Notes: generated by a model not told the origin, from the letters alone. A stretch of DNA of 64,000 bases from Ostrinia nubilalis (GCF_963855985.1 NC_087118.1:7936001-8000000), one strand, 5' to 3'. Counted from the first letter of the stretch, positions 45,730-55,423 are shown. Program-made: numbers and translations.

Positions 45730-46908
45730 ATGATAGACCATGCTAATACCCGACCGATCTCTCTAGCTACAATCACGGCAAAGGTCCTTGACAGTGTGCT
45801 TGACTCTCTACTAGATAAATATTTAAAATCACATAATGCTCAATTCGGGTTTAAGCCTGGACTGTCGACCGAGAGCGCCATCCTTAGTCTTAAGCACACT
45901 GTCAGGTACTACACGGATCAGGGGACTTCCATTTACGCATGCTTCCTCGACCTCTCCAAGGCGTTCGATCTTGTGTCTTATGACATCCTTTGGGATAAGA
46001 TGAGGAGGCAGGGCGTCCCGTCAGAAGTATCACAAATATTCCATTATTAGTATGCTAACCAGATTAACAGCGTAAGATGGGCTAACGTTTTTTCTGAGGA
46101 GTATGGGTTGCAGTGCGGGGTGAGACAGGGTGGGCTGACGTCTCCCAGGCTTTTCAACCTATACGTAAATGACCTCATTGTTGCCCTTAGCAGTATGCGT
46201 ATCGGATGCTGGGTAGATGGTGTTTGTATCAACAACATAAGCTACGCTGATGATATGGTACTGCTGGCGCCAACAATGGGGGCTCTCAGAAAGATGGTGG
46301 GTGTGTGTGAAGCGTATGCTAAATGCCATGGATTATTTGTATAATGTGAAGAAGAGCGAATACATGGTATTTAAGGCCGCCAGTAAATGTCCAAACGTGG
46401 TACCCGACCTCTTGCTGAATGGGGTAAAGTTAAACAGAGTCACTAAATTTAAATATCTCGGACACTACGTTACTGATGACCTTAAAGATCATGTTGATAT
46501 CGAGAGGGAACGAAGGGCGCTGGCAGTAAGGTGTAATATATGTTGGCTCGCAGGTTTGCCCGATGTAATGACCATGTCAAGATCACTCTGTTTAAAGCAT
46601 ACTGTCAGAGTCTATACACGGGAAACCTATGGACCACGTACTCGCAGAAATCGCTTGGCGTCCTTCGGGTCCAATATAACAACGGTTTCAGGGTGCTGTT
46701 GGGCTTGCCTCGCTTCTGCAGTGCTTCGGAAATGTTTGCTCAGTCGCATACTGACGGCTTCTTTGCTGTCCTATGCAAGAAGACTGCCTCGTTGCTCAGT
46801 AGGATACGGGCGAGCCCCAACAGTATCCTGAAGACCGTGGCGGAGAGGTACGACTCTCCTATTATCCGACATTTCCTTCGGCTACTTCTTACCGAACGGG
46901 TTGGATAA
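45730..46908 (+). pseudogene. LINE reverse transcriptase fragment inside the fold-back element
   Basis: 5'-truncated non-LTR RT. Frame 1 (45730-46050) has TRPISLATITAKVLDSVL, NAQFGFKPGLSTESAI and CFLDLSKAFDLVSYDILWDK. Frame 2 (from 46060) has YGLQCGVRQGGLTSPRLFNL and ISYADDMVLLAP, the catalytic YADD. Frame 3 continues with KKSEYMVFKAAS and KFKYLGHYVTDDL. The last frame holds LARRFARC, CQSLYTGNLW, RVQYNNGFRVLLGLPRFCSA and RIRASPNSILKT, ending with TAA at 46908. At least three frameshifts or stops, so it is inactive. The 3' UTR ends with AATTGAATTGAAT near 46997. CR1/Rex-like by the C-terminus; clade not certain. Confidence 0.82.
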
Positions 46909-47529
46909 TTAGTGGTATGTTATAATAAGTAAATTACTAACATAGTTGTATAAGGCACCCATTTACTAACCATGTGGATCATTGTTATCTTTAAATGAAT
47001 AAATTGAATTGAATACTATAATTTTATTATATGACAGCTCAAGTGTGACATGTCTCAGAAAAGTTATATCAAAAATAAAAATTCATAAGCAACCCTGAAA
47101 AAATACATACAAAATCACTTTTGACCAACTTCAAAGGGCACGACAGCTTGACCCCGGGACAATTCGACCCCTGTGACAACTCGACCCCTGCTACAACTCA
47201 AACCCTGCGACAACTTGATTTTTTTCAACACTCAACACTTTTAACTTACTTCAAAATAATGGTTTCACGACTGCTGGACAGTGGCGGCGTAGCATGGGTT
47301 GGCACCCGGGGCATAGCACAGCACAGCATCCCCCGTCATAAGTCCTTAATGTAAGTAAGTTGGGTATACATATAGTGGGGAGGTAAGACACCCCAAAATG
47401 GTCTGGTGCACCCCCTCTTTTGGTAGGGAACCTACGACAGTTCGACCCCGATGACAACTATGATACTTATTGTAAACCATTTAGCTCCATCAATCAATGC
47501 CTGAACAGAATCTAGAATAAATGCTCAGA

Positions 47530-47905
47530 GTAGTCGCAGGGGTTGACGTGTCGCAGTGTTCGACTTGTCACAGGGGTCGAGTTGTAATAGAGATCGACTT
47601 GTCGCAAGGATCGAGGTGCCAAGGTCGAGTTTTCTTAACGCTCAAGCAGTCGTGATACCGTTTGAAGTAGGTCAAAAGTAATTTAATCGAGTTGTCGCAG
47701 GGGTCAAGTTGTCGGAGGGTTCGAGTGGTCGTAGGGTTCAGCTGTCGTATGGTCCAGCAGTCGTGAAACCATTTGAAGTAAGTCAAAAGTGTTGAGTGTT
47801 GAAAAAAATCAAGTTGTCGCAGGGTTTGAGTTGTCGCAGGGGTCGAGTTGTCACAGGAGTCGAATTGTCCCGGGGTCAAGCTGTCGTGATACCCATTGAA
47901 GTCGG
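47530..47905. repeat. Minisatellite-like array, ~18-bp unit GTCGAGTTGTCGCAGGG
   Basis: About a dozen or more degenerate copies of GTCGAGTTGTCGCAGGG and variants (GTCAAGTTGTCGGAGGG, GTCGAGTTGTCACAGGA). The inverse set is in the left arm at 47137-47225. Confidence 0.8.
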
Positions 47906-48108
47906 TCAAAAGTGATTTTGTATGTATTTTTTCAGGGTTGCTTATGGATTCTTATTTTAGATATAACTTTTTTCTGAGACATGCATGTCACACTTGAGCT
48001 GTCATATTATAATAAAATTATAGTATTATCATGTACTATCATATTATAAGGTAGGTATTAAAGTGCTACAGTTCTGGAAACGTTTTGTCCCATTGTTCTT
48101 TTAGGAAA

Positions 48109-49732
48109 CCATTCATAGTCATCATTACCATATACAAAGTGTCATCACCATAAGCCTAAATGATATGGTAATGATGTTAATGGTAATGACGAAAACGATT
48201 TTAAAATTATATAAAAATAATTGTCACCACTATTGGGACACCTCAATATCGCCATTTTTTTATTGTAATCACATGCTACAAAGTGCTAATTATTAGAAAA
48301 ATATCGATATATAAAACTTACCAAATCGCACAAAATGGGAATGACGCGAGCCGATGACAAACTGCGAGTGTCTCTCGTTTTCGGAGTTTAAAAAGTCTCG
48401 GAGCTGCGTAAATTTTACGTGCATTCTGTTCTGTTACGAGCAACGAATTGAAGAGTGGGACGCGCGGACACAAGCGGGGATAAGTCGCGTCGCGGCCACA
48501 TTAAAGAACCTTTGATGCTGCCGCGATGGCTATGACGATTTCTCGTGACAATATTTCAATTCATGATTCCATTTTATTGGCTAATACGATTTCAATATAA
48601 TTTTGTTATTTTGTCACGGTAAATATGTACATTTTAAATTTATAATCAAAATCTGGTCTGTGTATAGGTAAAGTAAAAAAAATTAAAAGACAACGGCAAA
48701 GGTCAGTATTTTTACTGTGATGGTAATGACGTTTAGTGCGTGTTTTCTTGATTATCGAAATAACTTGAAGTATTTAATCAATATGGATCATGGCGCCTTA
48801 TGTGGAAACTTGTATGAATCGTTATTCAGAAGTTTAATTTACCAGAACTACAACAGTTATTTTTTTATCGATCGGAACATAAGTTTTTTACTGTTTCGCG
48901 GATTTACCCTTACATTCATGCTTAGCTCAAATGCACAATCCGATCCTGTCTTTATGACTTTATTATTTTTCACGCTTCTTGCTATAAAATTATTAAGAAA
49001 ATGCTTTTGTACTAAATATGGCCCTAATGCATACGCCGATCCTAGATTTCCGCTTTAATTAGTTTACTCATACTTTTGATAATAATATAAACTTTATTGA
49101 TTAAACGTAATTGTTTAGTTTCCTATAAAGTGTGGCCCTGATTTATATACCAATCCTTGTTTTATGCTTTGCACATGCTTTTGTAATGAACTTTAGTAAT
49201 TAGACGCAATTGTTTAGTTAGTAATTAAGTTTAGATCAAATGCATATACCGATCCTTGTTTTGTGTTCTAATTGAATTGCTCACGCTTTAGTTATAAAGT
49301 TTATTTAGTAAATACAATTGTATAGCTTGCTATTGGATCCGGCTCAAATGCATATACCGATCTTCATTTTTTGCTTCAAATGTTAAAATTACGCTTTGCC
49401 ATAAGATTAATTAGTCAATGCAATTATTATTGTTTATCATTAAGTATTGGCCATATGTACGCACCGATCCTAAATTTTGCTTTGAACACTAAAATCACGC
49501 TTTGCCATAAGATTAATTAGTCAATGCAATTAGTGTTGCTTATTATTAAGTATTGTTCATACGTACATGCCGATCCTAACTTTATTTATTTTTATATTAG
49601 CATAGTAACTTGAGAGGTTGTCTGCTTTAATTGTGTAATTTGGTCATAGGTTTGTTGGCAATAAACACGAGATAAAGCCCTATAAAATTGGTTTTGGTCA
49701 TTTCTCTCTGTAGGTTAGGTTCCCCTCTTACA
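48109..49732 (+). repeat. Gypsy2 3' LTR, last portion, with ~120-bp internal repeats
   Basis: AT-rich, non-coding. It has further ATGGTAATGA motifs (48165-48200, 48719). From about 48900 to 49590 a degenerate ~120-bp unit repeats around five or six times; each has CACGCTTTGCCATAAGATTA or a variant, CAATTGTTTAG, and CATATACCGATCCT. It ends with CCCTCTTACA followed by TSD ACAT. The small ORFs (for example 48717-49058) show no known domain. The alternative is that part of this is an unrelated satellite inserted in the LTR. Confidence 0.6.
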
Positions 49733-49810
49733 ACATCATTTATTTTTAAAAGTGCACATACAAAAAAGATCAATTAGTTTTTAGAGGATCAAATAATATT
49801 GTCCCATTAA

Positions 49811-50374
49811 AAATAGATAAGTAGACTCTTGATTCACTATACATAACTCTTTTACTAAAAAGTCATTTTTATGATCTTTGAACCCTTGTAAATCAACTAT
49901 AATTGTGTTACAATTCATGATATTTTTTTCACAACATTACTCAAAGGCTTGTATTCAAATATACAGTCGTTTAAAATTAAACAATATGCAGCTGTCTGAT
50001 CTGGGGGCACGGCAGTGCCCCAACCAAGTCGAGCAAAAAAGCGGCACGGCCGTACCATCCTTTTCTCGAAGCAATTCAGGCCATTTTCGACCGCCTGTAA
50101 CTTCGTTGTGGATAAAACTAGAAGGCTGAATTTTCATTAGCTATGCAGGCATTGTAAAGACACGGTATATTTAAAATTTCATTCAATTTGAACCAGTAGT
50201 TTAAGAATTATAACGGGTCAAAGTTACTTAATTTTGTCACTCACTGACTGACTCACTGACTGACTCACTGACTCACCGATCATCAAAATTCTAAGGCACT
50301 TCTAGCAGACCTAGAAGCTTCAAATTTGGAATATAAGTAGTGTTTGGTGTATGAATCAAGGAAAAACTAAAATA
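49811..50374. other. AT-rich repeat DNA after element E
   Basis: Should be the continuation of D1 after the TTAA site, but no clear match to D2 is visible. From about 50000 it holds GGGGGCACGGCAGTGCCCCA and 'CAAGTCGAGCAAAAAAGCGG', then (CACTGACTGACT) repeats and CATCAAAATTCTAAGGCACT, all of which I recognise as common lepidopteran repeat sequence. No gene seen. Confidence 0.5.
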
Positions 50375-50586
50375 TTTGGGGGCACGGTAGTGCAACCGCC
50401 AAGTCGAGTAAAATTTTTCAATTTCGGTCCAGTTTTCTAGATACATAACTGCTGTCTACAAAATACAAAAAGAAATGAGATTTGGGGGCACGGTAGTGCA
50501 ACCGCCAAGTCGAGTAAAATTTTTCAATTTCGGTCCAGTTTTCTAGATACATAACTGCTGTCTACAAAATACAAAAAGAAATGAGA
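50375..50586 (+). repeat. 106-bp perfect tandem duplication
   Basis: TTTGGGGGCACGGTAGTGCA...AAAGAAATGAGA occurs at 50375 and again at 50481, with no visible difference. It is a recent duplication inside a lepidopteran repeat. Confidence 0.93.
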
Positions 50587-50906
50587 TCCCATCAAAAACA
50601 ATACTTGTCAAAAAAACCAAGTCTCGCAACTCAGTTGTTCTACGGTAAAAAGTTGTGAGATCCATGTAATACCAAGTCCAGGCCAGGAAATCTTTAACGT
50701 TTTACATAAATATATTAACTTGGCCATCGCATGAAAACACGTGTAAATTAAATTATTTAGTGCGATGGCCAAGTCAATAATTTATGTAAAACGTTAAAGA
50801 TTTCCTGGCCTGGACTTGGTATTACATGGATCTCACAACTTTTTACCGTAGAACAACTGAGTTGCGAGACTTGGTTTTTTTGACAAGTATTGTTTTTGAT
50901 GGGATC
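50584..50906. repeat. Near-perfect hairpin, ~148-bp arms, 24-nt loop
   Basis: The left arm starts GATCCCATCAAAAACAATAC and ends CTTGGCCATCGCA; the right arm mirrors it from TGCGATGGCCAAG to GATGGGATC. The arms differ at very few positions (for example ATATTAA against AATAATT). Either a MITE with complete arms or a recent inverted duplication. As RNA it would be a strong Dicer-2 substrate. Confidence 0.9.
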
Positions 50907-51782
50907 AGGTATTTCTTGATCTGTTTCGATTTCAACTCTTACGTCAATCGATCCCTTCAAAGTTTCATGCTGCCGCGAACAGTCAATAATAAATAAAGGG
51001 GCTACGTCTTTAAATTCCTTTAAACTCATCAACGGCTCTGGTCGACGTCCGTAATAAGACTGTGGCGACGCCACTACAAAACTAGTGACCAACAGATGGC
51101 GCTGTTACTACTTCACTATGGCACACTCCGCCGCTCATACAAACCTGCATCGCGGTGACGGAGTTTTATATCCTGCCAAGTATACAGGGTGTTTCTTGTA
51201 AGGTGTCAAGCCGAAGGCAGGTGATAGGTGAGGACTAGACCTATCGATTTCACCCCCATGTATGTTCTACGATTTTTCATAGTTTAGAAGTTATCGTTAA
51301 TTTTGTGATTTTTTCAAATTGTATGACCCAGTAGGCTTTAAATTTTTTATCTTTTTTTTGGGTTGACTTTTCTCAGATTTCTTTTTTTTGACAGATTCCC
51401 TATTAAATGCAGATTTTTGAAAAAAATAATCAACTTCCTATCTTTGATGCAAGATACAAAATTTTTGCTAGAAACATAAAAAATATGCTTTCAGCGGAAC
51501 ATTCTAAAATTTTCCACTTAAAGGTTTGAAAAAAAAAAGAACTTCCATAGGTCCAAAATAATTTTAAAAACTGCGCAGTTTTCTGAACTTTCATAATAAC
51601 ACAAAAAAACATGTACTTAATAGGCCATTATTTTCTGTAATCGCTCCACTCAAGTGGCAAGTTGGAGATTCCGTTACATGTTTTTGACTTTCTTAGGACT
51701 AAGTAATGTTTGCAATCCCTTAAGTTTACGTTATGTAGAACACATTTAGAGACAATATCTGAAAAAAACATTTTTTATCGAC

Positions 51783-51959
51783 AACGAGGAAGCTCTTGCC
51801 CTTCATCTGGTATACAATAGAGAATATGAAAATATTGATGAACTGCGGACAAAGCTGACTGAAGCACAAAACCAAATTAAAATGAAGAAGAAGGTTTTAC
51901 AAAGAATTTTTTTGCGTCGTTGTCGAATGTGCATTCAGGTCAACGGCGAACCTTTTTAA
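51783..51959 (+). pseudogene. Mariner-type transposase C-terminal relic in element B
   Basis: An open stretch of 58 codons to TAA 51957: NEEALALHLVYNREYENIDE, LRTKLTEAQNQIK and RRCRMCIQVNGEPF. The ending RCRxCIxxNG is the usual C-terminus of insect DUF4817/mariner-like transposases. No catalytic part remains. Confidence 0.55.
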
Positions 51960-51994
51960 CATTTACTTTAAATTAAATTATTACACCCATTTTT

Positions 51995-51995
<1 letters not shown>

Positions 51996-52077
<82 letters not shown>

Positions 52078-52093
52078 TACACACACACACACA
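51996..52093 (+). repeat. (CT)n(CA)n compound microsatellite
   Basis: About 30 CT units (51996-52056) directly followed by about 18 CA units with one interruption (ATAC). Confidence 0.97.
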
Positions 52094-52160
52094 AACTCTT
52101 TCCCTTTCTCTCACACTCTAATATGTAGGTATATCGAATTTAATCGTAAAGTAACAACCA

Positions 52161-52235
52161 CCACTGTGGTCTAGTGGTAAGGCCACCTATTTAGGACAGC
52201 CAATTCCTCTGTGGTTTAGGATTGCGAGTGAAGCT
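52161..52235 (+). repeat. tRNA-like SINE head fragment
   Basis: CTGTGGTCTAGTGGTAAGGC has a good A box (TGGTCTAGTGG). A degenerate B box, GGTTTAGGATTGCG, lies about 45 bp further. Too divergent to be a tRNA gene. Confidence 0.5.
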
Positions 52236-52884
52236 CGCTGATCATCCATCAGTTTCCATCAGGTCAGATGAATGGCAAGATATTCCTCGTTGTGGATAAA
52301 AAAATGTTCTGTTCAGTTATTGTCTTTAAATGTGTTCTACGTAACGTAAACTTAGAGAATTACAAACATTAGTTAGTCAAAAACATGTAACGGAATCTCC
52401 GACTTACCACTTTAGTGGAGCGATTACAGAAAATAATGGCCTTTTAAGTACATGTTTTTTTGTGTTATTATGAAAGTTCCAAAAACTGCGCAGTTTTTAA
52501 AATTATTTTGGACCTATGGAATTTCTTTTTTTTTTTAACTTTTAAGTTGAAAATTTTAGGATGTTCCGCTAAAAGCATATTTTTTTATGTTTCTAGCAAA
52601 AATTTTGTATCTTGCATCAAAGATAGGAAGTTGATTATTTTTTTCAAAAATCTGCAGTTAATAGGGAATCTGTCAAAAAAAAGAAATCTTAGAAAAGTCG
52701 ACCCAAAAAAAAGATAAAAAAATTTAAAGCCTACTGGGTCATACAATTTGAAAAAATCACAAAATTAACGATAACTTCTAAACTATGAAAAATCGTAGAA
52801 CATACATGGGGGTGAAATCGATAGGTCTAGTCCTCACCTATCACCTGCCTTCGGCTTGACACCTTACAAGAAACACCCTGTATA

Positions 52885-53930
52885 CAGTGTGTCCGGGCAT
52901 GTAGTGATCAAACTTTAAAGGCGTAATCTATGGACAATTTTATCGATGAAAATACTTCAAATTTGGGGCCTGACCCATTTCTCGAAAAATTACATCGATT
53001 TAAGTTTTTAATTTTTAGTTTACACCTCATCTTTAAAAAACAAGTGAAAGCGTGGGTAGCTTAACATTAATAGGCAAATATTTTATATCATGCGATAGCC
53101 AATAAAATTATCTATTAGTAGAAGAAAAAAACAGACACAAGTTTCATACATTTTATGGGAGTAAGAATGGATTTAATTAGAAAAATACATTACTTTTTTC
53201 ACTTCTTTTTCAGTTATTTTCCAACACAAGAAAAACCAGGTCGTTAAGGTATGTTTTATTTGCATTGTATTATTAGTATTTGAGCTATTCTACAAAACGA
53301 ATGTAAATTTATTAGTCTACGTCTATTAGTTTCGACGTAATTGTTGAACAAAGATACCCCTTCCCAGCGGTTTCCATAGCGCACGCGACATGCGAAAATG
53401 CACTGCCTGAAAGAATCACATAACCTATTCCGATTACTATGGAAACCGCTGGGAAGGGGTATCTTTGTTCAACAATTACGTCGAAACTAATAGACGTAGA
53501 CTAATAAATTTACATTCGTTTTGTAGAATAGCTCAAATACTTAAAATACAATGCAAATAAAACATACCTTAACGACCTGGTTTTTCTTGTGTTGGAAAAT
53601 AACTGAAAAAGAAGTGAAAAAAGTAATGTATTTTTCTAATTAAATCCATTCTTACTCCATAAAATGTATGAAACTTGTGTCTGCTTTCTTCTTCTATTAA
53701 TAGATAATTTTATTGGCTATCGCATGATATAAAATATTTGCCTATTAATGTTAAGCTACCCACGCTTTCACTTGTTTTTTAAAGAAGAGGTGTAAACTAA
53801 AAATTAAAAACTTAAATCGATGTAATTTTTCGAGAAATGGGTCAGGCCCCAAATTTGAAGTATTTTCATCGATAAAATTGTCCATAGATTACGCCCTTAA
53901 AGTTTGATCACTACATGCCCGGACACACTG
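52885..53930. mobile_element. Mariner-like palindromic MITE C, complete copy
   Basis: Ends CAGTGTGTCCGGGCATGTAG inverted at both sides, TA flanks (52883-52884, 53931-53932). Practically the whole 1046 bp is one palindrome: the arms join through TTGTTGAACAAAGATACCCC and its inverse at 53340-53482, leaving a loop of about 57 nt. Partial copies lie at 26802-27263 and 63126-63638. Adjacent to element B at a TATA site in the LTR. Confidence 0.9.
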
Positions 53931-54044
53931 TATAGGCAAACCAAGATGGTGTAAATTGGACCTTGGTCCCCGAGCATAACACCCGCTCGGAAGGAAGCAC
54001 TAACATCTAGCTTCCTTATTGTGGTTGAGCATCATATCCCACAT

Positions 54045-54062
54045 TGGTGACCCCGACGTGAT
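54045..54062 (+). other. TRIM primer-binding site, tRNA-Trp type
   Basis: TGGTGACCCCGACGTGAT, the same 18 bases as in Gypsy3, one base after the 5' LTR. It indicates that the element can use the same primer and probably the same RT. Confidence 0.85.
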
Positions 54063-55423
54063 GTGAGACGTGACCTCCATCACCACCATCTTCGGCATCA
54101 GCCTCTGTCATCCTCACCATCTCCGCCACTCCGTCATCAGCTCCAGTCTTCAACAAGCCAGCATCCAGCCTTCAGGGACCATCGCAGATCGCAACCGACC
54201 TTCCTGGTTCCTCGGCAGCAAGCAACCGTCACTTCTCACTGGTCACGGGTACAGCTCTGGCCCAGCTCCACGCCCGACCATCGAAGACGCCTCCGCTCAC
54301 TATCCCGACTCACCGTGGATAGAGCACCGCAACCTGCTCGTCTCGACTCACCGCAGACTTGAGCACACTGGCACTTGTAAGCTCATCACGCACTGACTGC
54401 TGAGCTCAACCTGACGTCATCCACCTCCGGTTCTTCCGGGGAGAGTGGTGTGGCGACGCCACTACAAAACTAGTGACCAACAGATGGCGCTGTTACTACT
54501 TCACTATGGCACACTCCGCCGCTCATACAAACCTGCATCGCGGTGACGGAGTTTTATATCCTGCCAAGTATATAATTATAGGCAAACCAAGATGGTGTAA
54601 ATTGGACCTTGGTCCCCGAGCATAACACCCGCTCGGAAGGAAGCACTAACATCTAGCTTCCTTATTGTGGTTGAGCATCATATCCCACAAGACTGTTGAA
54701 ATCTTACGTATTGTTCGTATAATAAAATAAATCTATCTTCTGAAAAACTTACATTCAAGCCTTCGTAAGGGTAATATGATGAATTTAAAAATACTCTTAC
54801 ATCTCGTACATGACAATGATCGAACTCTGCCATTGAAGATTCAGCCTTGTGTTTGCGATTGGTTTGCAAGGCAATTATAACATATCGGGGTTTCTCCATT
54901 TGTGACGATGTTTTAATGGACCAAGTATGTTTACGGGTTTTTGGTAACAAGGGATATTCATATAAGTCCCAATTCCGAAACGCAAGTGTTATAGCTCGAT
55001 CTTTGTCTAAATGTTTTAATAAGTTAATTCTTTCCCGATCTGATACCTTAACGTGTGGAATGCGCCAAACAATTTTACTTATTATAATATCATCCACAAC
55101 TTCACCTGAATTTAATTTTAAAGCATTGAGGTTTGTATTGCATCTCAACAAAACTAACTCATGTTTACAGTTAATTATAATTTTTTCATAGTCTTCTGCA
55201 AATCCCAATATTTTATTCAATGGTATAGAGACAGAGAATGCGCCATCGCCGACTTTGTTCGAACCTGTAGTCGACCAGCCCCAAGCTCTGGCGCTTTTGG
55301 ATTCGTTTTCATTTAAAGAAAGATAGGACTTTATAGTTGTAGTAATACCTGCATTTTTAATTTTATCTATTTCCACTCCGTTAAGTTCATATCGGATGCC
55401 TTGAAATAGAAATAATACTGGGT

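Larger units (their letters stand above)
45674..48108. mobile_element. Fold-back element with tandem GTCGAGTTGTCGCAGGG repeats
   Basis: The left arm begins AAAGAACAATGGGACAAAAC (about 45674) and the right arm ends with the inverse near 48108. The arms also share TAGCACTTTAATACCTACC, CATTTTTTCAGGGTTGC-like and GACAGCTTGACCCCGGGAC. Next to the centre lie many degenerate ~18-bp repeats of the type GTCGAGTTGTCGCAGGG. This resembles Drosophila FB elements, where long arms are built of short tandem repeats. The left arm is split by a LINE (about 45739-46997). The TSD is unclear. Confidence 0.75.
29708..49732 (+). mobile_element. Gypsy2: Ty3/gypsy element, heavily nested and rearranged
   Basis: The ends are TGTAACACGACG (29708) and CCCTCTTACA (49732), flanked by TSD ACAT (29704-29707 and 49733-49736), inside the right arm of element E. 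The intact 866-bp units confirm that the target read AATACATCATTTATT. The 3' LTR starts at 38765 after the purine tract AGAGGGGGAG. The 5' LTR is truncated and followed by a LINE that replaces the start of gag. Pol is broken at several places. Nested inserts are a Transib-like element, a TTAA MITE, Gypsy3, a fold-back element and a second LINE. Confidence 0.85.
24521..49806. mobile_element. Element E: TTAA-flanked palindromic DNA element, interrupted by Gypsy2
   Basis: Inverted ends TGGGACAATATTATTTGATC at 24521 and 49787-49806, each bordered by TTAA (24517-24520 and 49807-49810). E sequence is 24521-29707 plus 49737-49806. The left arm has become a tandem array of 866-bp units; the right arm is one inverted unit (28935-29707 and 49737-49806). 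Further in lies a second inverted repeat of about 600 bp. TTAA specificity points to piggyBac/Kolobok-type integration. The arms contain about ten GATC-centred motifs (TTGATC). No intact transposase was seen. Confidence 0.8.
51185..52880. mobile_element. Mariner-like fold-back element B in the TRIM 5' LTR
   Basis: Ends CAGGGTGTTTCTTGTAAGGT inverted at both sides, TA flanks at 51183-51184 and 52881-52882. The arms of about 570 bp (51185-51770 and 52310-52880) are long compared with ordinary mariner TIRs. The centre holds a transposase C-terminal relic, a CT/CA microsatellite and a tRNA-like SINE head. Confidence 0.88.
51061..54689 (+). mobile_element. TRIM-type LTR element with tRNA-Trp PBS
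   Basis: The 3' LTR is 54449-54689 (241 bp, TGTGGCGACGCCAC...CATATCCCACA). The 5' LTR is 51061-51184 plus 53931-54043, split by two mariner-like elements. TSD AGAC (51057-51060 and 54690-54693). Only 405 bp lie between the LTRs: the PBS at 54045, a His/Ser/Pro-rich non-conserved stretch and a purine-rich GGGGAGAGTGG before the 3' LTR. Without the insertions it would be about 890 bp. It has no coding capacity, and would need proteins in trans, possibly from a Gypsy3-like relative. Confidence 0.88.
50907..55423 (-). pseudogene. Broken gene of a repetitive hypothetical protein family, tentatively capsid-like; split by a TRIM
   Basis: Coding pieces on the minus strand: 54690-55423, then 50907-51060, joined in frame when the LTR element (51061-54689) and one AGAC are removed. 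Recognisable segments are KNAGITTTIKSYLSLN, FAEDYEKIIINCKHELVLLR, VWRIPHVKVSDRERINLLKH, EKPRYVIIALQTNR, NSSYYPYEGLNVSF and, in the second piece, PLFIIDCSRQHETLKGSIDV. I recall this pattern from multi-copy hypothetical proteins of arthropods and suspect a double-jelly-roll-type major capsid protein of a Maverick/adintovirus-like element, but cannot confirm. The N-terminal end is lost at an LTR, the C-terminal end at the hairpin. Confidence 0.5.

Noticed and set aside
47530..47905. CRISPR-like array of short repeats
   Set aside because: Units are degenerate and tandem without unique spacers, inside a fold-back transposon of an animal genome.
48717..49058. 113-codon ORF as a gene
   Set aside because: AT-rich, no recognisable domain, lies within LTR-like repeat DNA with tandem units.
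50584..50906. microRNA precursor
   Set aside because: Arms of ~148 bp are far too long and too perfect for a miRNA hairpin; fits a MITE or siRNA-type hairpin.
54063..54396. Two overlapping ORFs (99 and 108 codons) between the TRIM LTRs
   Set aside because: His/Ser/Pro/Arg-rich low-complexity in both frames and no Gag motif. Treated as non-coding leader.
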